NCBI GenBank assembly: GCA_030141605.1
Contig: JAQGDQ010000145.1
Location: forward strand, 1 to 64,000
Direction of reading: 5' to 3'
Origin: Tubiluchus corallicola
Taxonomy: Eukaryota > Priapulida > Priapulimorpha > Priapulimorphida > Tubiluchidae
DNA length: 64,000 bases
Shown piece by piece: positions 63,509 through 64,000 of the stretch. The notes below the pieces were generated by a model. The model was not told the DNA's origin. It made no database searches and saw only the letters and a program-made list of their open reading frames with translations. The translations under genes and the position numbers were made by a program. Numbering within the stretch: position 1 is the first letter of the stretch; each line of letters opens with the position of its first letter.

Positions 63509-64000
63509 TAATAATAATAATTTATTGGATATTTAGAATGCATTAACATTAAAATGGTCAAATGCATTTTGCCTGCAGAAATCCGGATACATAAACAGTA
63601 CATGCACAATTGATTATTACAGATAAAGCTAAAATCGTAATATTTGCACATATTTATACATTAAAATCACTAGAAATCAACCCAAAAATCAATACTTTGA
63701 GTTATAAGAAAGGAATGAATTTTTTAACATTAGTCCTGCTACGTGCATAAATTGGTAAATCGTTCCATAATTTTGGTGCTGCTCTCCTAAAACTATGAGA
63801 TCCATACATGACTCGATTATAACACGGTACAACAAGAGTCGACGAGCTAACTAATCTAAGATTATGTTTATGCATGTATGGCTTCAAAAAAATCACATAC
63901 ATAGGTTTGAACGTTAACAAAAGAATTTGTATTTTATTCTGAAAAAAGAAAACACGTGCAGCCACCAGACACGACAGTCTACATTTAACGTATGGTCGGC
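63509..64000 (-). mobile_element. LINE 3' end, minus strand, cut by window edge
   Basis: Read on the minus strand, an open frame (63965-63702) ends MYGSHSFRRAAPKLWNDLPI followed by a short C-terminus and stop. This R-S-F-x-x-AAPxLWNxLP block is the usual C-terminus of ORF2 in Jockey/CR1-like LINEs. It is followed by a 3' UTR and an AAT/ATT tail at about 63509-63523. The 5' part is outside the window. Probably of the same type as the tail remnants in PKA introns (19789, 20486). Confidence 0.8.

Overview
The window is metazoan nuclear DNA. It is AT-rich, its genes are cut into many short GT-AG exons separated by 0.3-4 kb introns, and the introns and spacers carry tRNA-like SINEs, degenerate LINEs and TA-flanked MITEs. 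The three recognisable genes (PKA catalytic subunit, LEPROT/endospanin, Patched) are typical of animals. High intron density and the protein variants suggest an invertebrate, perhaps a lophotrochozoan; I cannot name the phylum from sequence alone.

Layout. 1-10540 is a giant inverted repeat: a left arm (1-4135) and right arm (6383-10540), nearly identical, around a unique 2.25-kb loop (4136-6382). The loop holds a 253-codon ORF with a weak PC4-like C-terminus, a 205-bp GA microsatellite and a low-complexity P/Q/T-rich ORF. The arms contain a short MGN-starting coding exon that is the likely first exon of the PKA gene, so that exon and its promoter exist twice, head-to-head. 8729-25007 (+) is a complete PKA catalytic-subunit gene. 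It has an alternative acidic first exon, two alternative last exons that both keep the FxxF terminus, and one GC-AG intron. 31344-34715 (-) is LEPROT, missing only its few-codon first exon. 36330-38990 is a decayed LINE. 40770-62885 (+) is the first 892 codons of Patched in 20 exons; the gene runs off the right edge before TM8. A separate LINE 3' end (-) closes the window.

How the genes relate. Patched is the Hedgehog receptor and PKA-C is the kinase that phosphorylates Ci/Gli in the same pathway, so two pathway components lie within 35 kb. LEPROT is a small four-helix endosomal/Golgi trafficking membrane protein transcribed away from Patched. A perfect CRE palindrome lies 200 bp upstream of the Patched start codon.

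Most unusual: (1) the inverted duplication of a kinase promoter and first exon around a foreign-looking loop, with arm divergence rising toward the loop; (2) paired alternative C-terminal tails of PKA; (3) an Asn at the first Asp of the TM4 GxxxDD motif of Patched, plus an in-frame 12-codon candidate microexon immediately before that helix; (4) two extra phase-1 candidate exons inside the inverted repeat that could be spliced in frame between PKA exons 1 and 2.
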